From: Membranipora membranacea
Lineage: Eukaryota; Bryozoa; Gymnolaemata; Cheilostomatida; Membraniporidae
DNA length: 64,000 nt
NCBI GenBank assembly: GCA_914767715.1
Contig: OU612073.1
Location: forward strand, 19,344,001-19,408,000
Direction: 5' to 3'
The position numbers and the translations under genes are program-made. Positions 58,701 to 64,000 of the stretch are shown here, piece by piece (the first letter of the stretch is position 1; each line of letters begins with the position of its first letter). Under the pieces are notes generated by a model, which ran no database searches, was not told the DNA's origin, and worked only from the letters and a program-made list of their open reading frames with translations.

Positions 58701-61700
58701 ATCATCTCTGTTACCTTCGTGGGCCGGTTTCGTCCAGACAAGAGTTACAGAGTCAGCATCAAAGTGCTCTATATCCAAATCCCTCACAACCGATGGAGAT
58801 TCTACAATCAATTAATTCATTATTAGACGGAAACTTAATAAAGCTTCTGATGATTTGATTTACTTAGGATAATGTTAAGTAAATTCCCAGGAGGAAAATT
58901 AGCTGAGTATGATTAACACATTCCATCTCTCTGATAGTTCGTGGTCTCAGGTATAGTGGAGTTCTCAGGTAGAATTAAGATCAGGATATTGAGTAACATG
59001 AAATTCAGGGCAGTGATTTAGAAATGTACACCCCATTGTAGCCTGATCAATGGCCCTCAATAGCGCCAAAGTTATGTCAATAGTTTAAAAACAGAATATG
59101 CTGGAGGGTCCTTTTTAGCAATGACCATGATTATACTATAGTCAAGCTGTGCAGTAGATAAATTATATACTATCACTTCTACAGTCAGGTACAGTTATAG
59201 AGGGATGTGATTATTGAGAGTTACACCTCAGACCCTATAAGATGAGCTGCAGTCACCCCGACAACGACAACGCCATGATCGAGTAAGAGGAAAAAACCTG
59301 AGATCACTTCTCATTCTGACACTTGCTATAAAATTGCCTGAGCTTAGTATATATACAAGCAGCAGCGGGCAGTCGCTCAGCCAACCCTATTATGGCTCAT
59401 CTTGATATGAGGAACAAGGTGGCTTTATATGAGACACAGATTTTATCTGAAGTCATGGACGCCTCTCCTACACAAAAACTCATTATATAACAAGCTATAT
59501 GTGCACCCAGTAACCAAACTCTCCATGTACACATGTATTCATAAAGAATTCGATAAAATTTTGAAGCAATTTAAATCTTATCCCTGAAGCTATTCATCCC
59601 ATGAGAAAAGCCAAATGGAATTGAAAGGCGATTCCATAGAAAGGCCGAGACGGACAGCGAAAACAATATTAATTCCTTGAGTGGACATCACGGCAGCCTG
59701 CCGGCCTGAAAATGTTACATACGAACTCAGACTTTGATAGAAAGGAAAACATGTCGGTATTATACTGACTATGCTTGTGTAGGTATAAAACTCTATTATC
59801 ATTAATGGTGCCGCTTTTGTTTTATAAATTCATTTTTAATAGACAAAAATGTAAACATCCCTTATAGCCCGCTGATAGAGATAATAGTATCCTAGATCCT
59901 GATTGTGACTCACGGAGTCATGAGATGTAACAAATCTTGTTATGCTAAATAACTTTCTCTCCAATCAATGATTTCTCAAGTGGCCCCATTGTCTTTGTAA
60001 TCATCACTGTTAGTTATAAATTCACGAATACATCAGATTCAAGTTATTATTGTGAGCTGTTACAGGCTGGTATCTGGCGAATGGTGTGATTGAGTGAGAT
60101 TTAGTGAGATTTAATGAGATAAGGCCAGCGGAATCTCACTGATGGCTGGTGTCAGTAAACATTGCCACACTGATAGGAGTTTAGATTTTCAGCTCCATTG
60201 GAAATTTGAAAATTTTCTCTTTTGTTTGCATCTTTAATCCGTTGACCACTTAACTTAGACTTAACACTTTTGATTCATATTATTTTGATAAGAAGTAAAT
60301 ATTTAGGGCTATTTTATCTTTGGTATAAAGGAGTTGTTTACCGCCACACACTGATTGTGGATCACCCATTGTATTAGTAGCTTTGTTTATTTGCTGTTCA
60401 TTCACATGCCTACATTCCAGGGTTGTGACACCAGGGAGCCCTAAGTCTCTAAATGAGTCATCAATCACAGAATATAGATATAAAAACAAAAATGGATATA
60501 GTAGTTAAAGATTTTTAGTGGCCAATCCTCAGCACCTAAATAGATTCTCGGAGAGAAGAAAAGTAATACTTACGAGTACATCCCTGTTGTGCTGACTCTC
60601 CTGGAGCTCTGAAGTATCCAGAGTCACACGGGCACTGAGTGAGACCTCTAGTGTTAGATACACTGTTAGCTGGACAGGGTAGACACTCCTCATTAGCTGT
60701 CGATGACTTGTATGTACCCGTAGGACATGCTGTAAAAATAATACACATATCAGGGTTAGCTGCTCGACAGATGACAGTGCCATGTATCAGGGTTGGCTGC
60801 TCGACAGTGCCATGTATAATTATATAGGGTTTGATGACATCACTAGTATATCAGATGGCGTAAATATTAATTCAGTTAAAAAACCTGCCATCCGCGCAAT
60901 ATTTTCGTGCAGATGTGTGTTTTACCCAGGAGCGCAAATGTCACTCTTTTACAAAAAATAAGGGAAATATTTGCGAAGTATCTGCCATGAAACAAGAGGG
61001 GTGTACTTAGCAGTTAAAAGCCTGCCAATGATGACATTGTTCTCTTTGTTATGTTATTGTTCTGTACTGTATGATATACCCTTATATATGAGAAGAGATC
61101 GCTGCAGGCTAATATCAGTCTTATATCAGTGTCACATTACTACCACTCATATTAGCCATGATTGGGAGCCAAATAATCCACATTAACAAAGCTGCTCATT
61201 TATAGTTGGGCCTGATGTTCAAGCTCGATAACTGATTTCCAAAGTGAGAGCTGTATACTCAGGCCATCGATCATAAGGGAGCCCACTTTATAGACCAGTC
61301 CTATCGGACACTCTCTAAGTTTTGTACTAGCAGCATAGCTCTATCTACACATCACTGGGCTACATGTATAGATATTATTGAGCTGTTACATAACAATGAA
61401 TTGATTGTATACCAAGCCATATTGGAAAGTGACATACAAGAGATAATAAGCCTTTGTTGACGGACTACGCCAAAGTTGTGAGGAAAGGTGAAATCTAGGA
61501 TTGCTAAAATTGGTGTTTGTCACACACATTCCAATCTTGGGATCAAATTAGAGTAAAAATTCCTCATGATGCTCGCAGTATTATTGGCGAGATAAAGCGG
61601 CGGCATTTAGTGGTTAAACTCTAAGGCAGGGATTCCTAGTAGAGAGAGAAGGTGTCTCACTTAAAAAACCACAGAGCACAAATTATGTTAACCAATCCGG

Positions 61701-62621
61701 TGTGTCATATGAGGATTTTTCCCACACACCTAACTTCTATGCTCTAACATTAACTCCGATATGGGAAAGTGATTTGAGGTTGTGAGAGAAGAATGCCCAA
61801 TATTAAGTGGAGACAGTGTCTAACCAGTTGATGTTTTTGAGACAATGATGTGTAATAAGGAGTAATTAGGGTTATGAGATAAATCAAAGAAGATATCAAA
61901 ACTTCACTTAGCTCAAGATGTAAGATTTCCAATTTTATCACTCATTACAATTAGCCTTAACATCAAACGAAACTAAAACAGCTTGAGTACAAAACTGGGA
62001 CAATGTTGTAATAAAAGTATCTCTATATTTCTCAATATCCTTCCCAGCCCGTAAATCTCATCGTCTAAGAGCTCAGTGAATTTTGTTAGATAGAACAGAA
62101 CACTTACCAACACAAGCATCTGGTGTATGGGTGTAGCCTGGTTTACATACACATCCAGCGCTGTTATCGGGGTCATGCCACTTGCCCTCGTGTGTACACA
62201 GAAAGGACAGATTAGGTTCCATGGCTACAGCATTATCCACACACCTGTATAGAATAACAAATTTGGGTGGATTAGAGCGAGTAATGAGTTTGGATTGTTT
62301 CTAAGCTGATTAGTGCAGAGTCTGCCAATGTCCTGCATTCCATCAGCGAAGGTCCGCCACAACATCATTTAAGAGATTTATGTGGGATAAACACAGCTCT
62401 AAAAGCTCTGTAGTACATGTAATATTAGTGCTGATGTGGGTGTGGTGACGTGTGCGAGAGTTGTGTCCCTTACCTCCCAGTGACAGTAGTAAGGCTAGAT
62501 CCGGTAGGTACAGCTGCTAGCTCAGTGTGACGGATAATTGTAGCTGGGCATCTCTTATAGTATACTGTTATAGATAGAATGAATGAGCACATACCCTCTT
62601 CTCTGAATGCCAAGTATACTC
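49744..62621 (-). CDS. Eph receptor tyrosine kinase, 5' end outside the window
   Basis: Cell-surface receptor for ephrins. Fourteen phase-consistent exons, 5' to 3': 62621-62474, 62244-62108, 60729-60574, 58801-58464, 57999-57823, 56688-56519, 55648-55482, 54759-54721, 54322-54126, 53251-53051, 52391-52179, 51464-51270, 50581-50306, 49893-49744; about 853 residues visible. Order: end of ligand-binding domain ([18 protein letters not shown]), Cys-rich EGF-like repeats (CPTGTYKSS), two fibronectin III domains, one membrane helix (56.5 kb exon), a long juxtamembrane region with [10 protein letters not shown], the kinase, then SAM ([25 protein letters not shown]). Kinase residues are intact: [27 protein letters not shown], activation-loop YTTR and TAPEAI. 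The HPN motif before strand 4 is DPN. The last residues, GFLV, fit a class-II PDZ ligand. The juxtamembrane insert, including a 39-nt microexon, is longer than in vertebrates. Confidence 0.97.
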
Positions 62622-62745
62622 CTATATAATACAAGACAAAGCAATATATAATACAATATAAAACAATATATACTACAATATAATACAATAAAGCTATATA
62701 TATGAGAATGCGGAGGCGTAGCTGGAAGTCATTAGATGCAACATT

Positions 62746-63126
62746 ATGAAAACAGACCAACAAATGGAAGCCATGTGGTATGGAGTTGACCAAATCATCC
62801 ATTCTAAAACACAGTTTACTCTATCAGTGCCAGATTTTAATCCCTCTATGAAGATGAATGCTTTACATCACCAAGTGCATAAGAAGATAAGAAAATTGAG
62901 TGAACCAATAAAACTTGTGTTCATCATGGTAAACTACCATTTTGGGGGGATTATCACTACAATGGTGATTTATCCTGATGTCAATCTTGAGATACCAGCA
63001 CCACATACAATACAAACTCCTCTCAAATCTGACTGTAATGCCTTACGCCTTCTCAAAGATAAACATCTCTCATTACACAATTTATCACTGCTAAATATGA
63101 GCTCTTATCGAAATAAAAGATCTTAG
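62746..63126 (+). CDS. Unrecognised 126-codon ORF in an Eph intron (doubtful)
   Basis: Starts ATG (MKTDQQMEAMWYGVDQIIHS...) and runs to a TAG. Composition is fairly protein-like with a hydrophobic centre (LVFIMVNYHFGGIITTMVIY), but there is no motif I know, no partner exon and no polyadenylation signal close by. In AT-rich sequence of this size, one or two chance ORFs of this length are expected. It may be a mobile-element fragment. Confidence 0.18.
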   Translation: MKTDQQMEAMWYGVDQIIHSKTQFTLSVPDFNPSMKMNALHHQVHKKIRKLSEPIKLVFIMVNYHFGGIITTMVIYPDVNLEIPAPHTIQTPLKSDCNALRLLKDKHLSLHNLSLLNMSSYRNKRS

Positions 63127-63420
63127 TTCTCCCAAAACCAAAAGATGGCAGGAGATTGTTCTGTGATTGGCAGGTAAAGACAGGATCTCTGCCAAATCAC
63201 CAATCCTGCCGATGATGTTAAGGTGTGAGAGGGAGGTCATGTATCGATGGTTTCTTTCCTCGAAGAGTCTGAAAATAAGGGCCAGCGGCTTTTCGATACT
63301 CCAAAGATGGCTATCAGGTAAAATTTTAAATCAATCATAAACCAGCTGTAACAATGTTAACATTGGAGTGTTTACTGAGTAAACGGCAAGCTGAGTTGTG
63401 CTGCCGCTGATGGAGTTATT

Positions 63421-63452
63421 CCAGAGACTATAGATATATCTATAGTCTCTGG
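63421..63452. repeat. Perfect 32-bp palindrome
   Basis: CCAGAGACTATAGATA followed by its exact complement TATCTATAGTCTCTGG, with no loop. A related imperfect copy is at 41309-41337. It could be a minimal mobile palindrome or a dyad binding site. Confidence 0.9.
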
Positions 63453-64000
63453 TTATTCTGTAACTGTGGACTGGACTCTAATAATACTGAGTTACTTAAG
63501 ATCAGTAAACAGAACAAACGGTCTTTTTGCTGTGCGGTGGAGGAATTCTCCCTCAATTATTGTCAACAAGGAGCAGTTGAATAAACACCAAGCTGAATAA
63601 CTTATGAATGAGCACAAGATAGAAATCAGGAAGAACATAAGACTGTATGACATGAGATAATCTAAACCCACAATTCTTTTTTTAGCTCCTCATCAATAAA
63701 TGGTGGAGTTTGCCTCTTCGTGAGATTTACATACTAGATGAACAGCTCACAGTGAGATGTGAGGGAGAAGGATTGAACCTAGAAGAGATAAATAGTTACT
63801 GAGATCAGGGAGTGAGAATGTAATCCCTACCCATCAATCACCAGTAGACATCATGTCTCTTATCTGATGGACAGAATTATGAAATGGTTTTATGTAGATA
63901 TGCTTCAGCGGAGAGAGAGAAGATGTTGTAATCTTAGAGACCTCGTCAGAAACAGACCAGCAGATCATAAGACCAGCTTTTTTATCTCAGAAAAAATTGT

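Larger units (their letters stand above)
62622..64000. other. Eph receptor intron, right edge of window
   Basis: No further ligand-binding-domain exon can be recognised before the window ends. It holds an ACAATATAATAC-type AT-rich array (about 62630-62700), a 126-codon plus-strand ORF (62746-63126) and the 32-bp palindrome at 63421. Confidence 0.5.

Noticed and set aside
60280-60489. Minus-strand ORF between the Eph Cys-rich exon and the first fibronectin exon
   Set aside because: The exons at 60574 and 58801 join directly in phase (CTQ then SPSVV) as in other Eph proteins; inserting this ORF has no family support.

Overview
This is an AT-rich animal nuclear DNA window. It holds intron-dense, spliced genes with GT/AG junctions, about one gene per 5-7 kb, and no operons. 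An Eph receptor tyrosine kinase with SAM and PDZ-ligand ends makes it metazoan. Intron-rich genes, a tandem family of small secreted C-type lectins and many small palindromic elements suggest an early-branching invertebrate, possibly a sponge. That placement is inference, not proof. All gene models were built by hand from reading frames, splice junctions and phase continuity.

Layout. (1) 1.2-13.15 kb, minus: a class-I-like facilitative hexose transporter (SLC2/GLUT), 10 exons. Its first intron is about 7 kb and contains, on the opposite strand, a CD225/dispanin-type two-pass membrane protein gene (7.9-10.1 kb). (2) 13.15-19.5 kb: mostly gene-poor, with one weak two-exon hypothetical gene (16.4-17.0 kb) and an inverted-repeat element. 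(3) 19.5-21.2 kb, minus: POLR3H (RNA polymerase III subunit RPC8), four exons, complete. (4) 21.2-28.9 kb: a repeat island. It holds a roughly 3.8 kb degenerate palindrome, a 279 bp palindrome and a 598 bp foldback element with an exact 8 bp target-site duplication. (5) 28.9-36.6 kb, minus: five tandem paralogues, each a signal peptide plus one C-type lectin domain, all with the same three-exon, phase-1 structure. (6) 37.3-48.5 kb, plus: a 21-exon ACAD10-type gene fusing HAD hydrolase, APH-type kinase and acyl-CoA dehydrogenase domains. It has a plausible mitochondrial presequence and a C-terminal AKL peroxisomal signal. A paralogous copy of part of its last exon sits in one of its introns. 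(7) 49.7-62.6 kb, minus: an Eph receptor gene from the end of the ligand-binding domain to the C-terminus; its 5' exons lie beyond the window.

The genes are not functionally linked, apart from the lectin cluster, which is a local tandem expansion. The most unusual items are the giant palindrome, the exact-TSD foldback element, the dual-targeting ACAD10-like protein and its exon relic, the nested dispanin gene, and the Ser/Gly/Trp-rich linkers in two of the lectins. I found no CRISPR arrays, no intact canonical tRNA and no rRNA.
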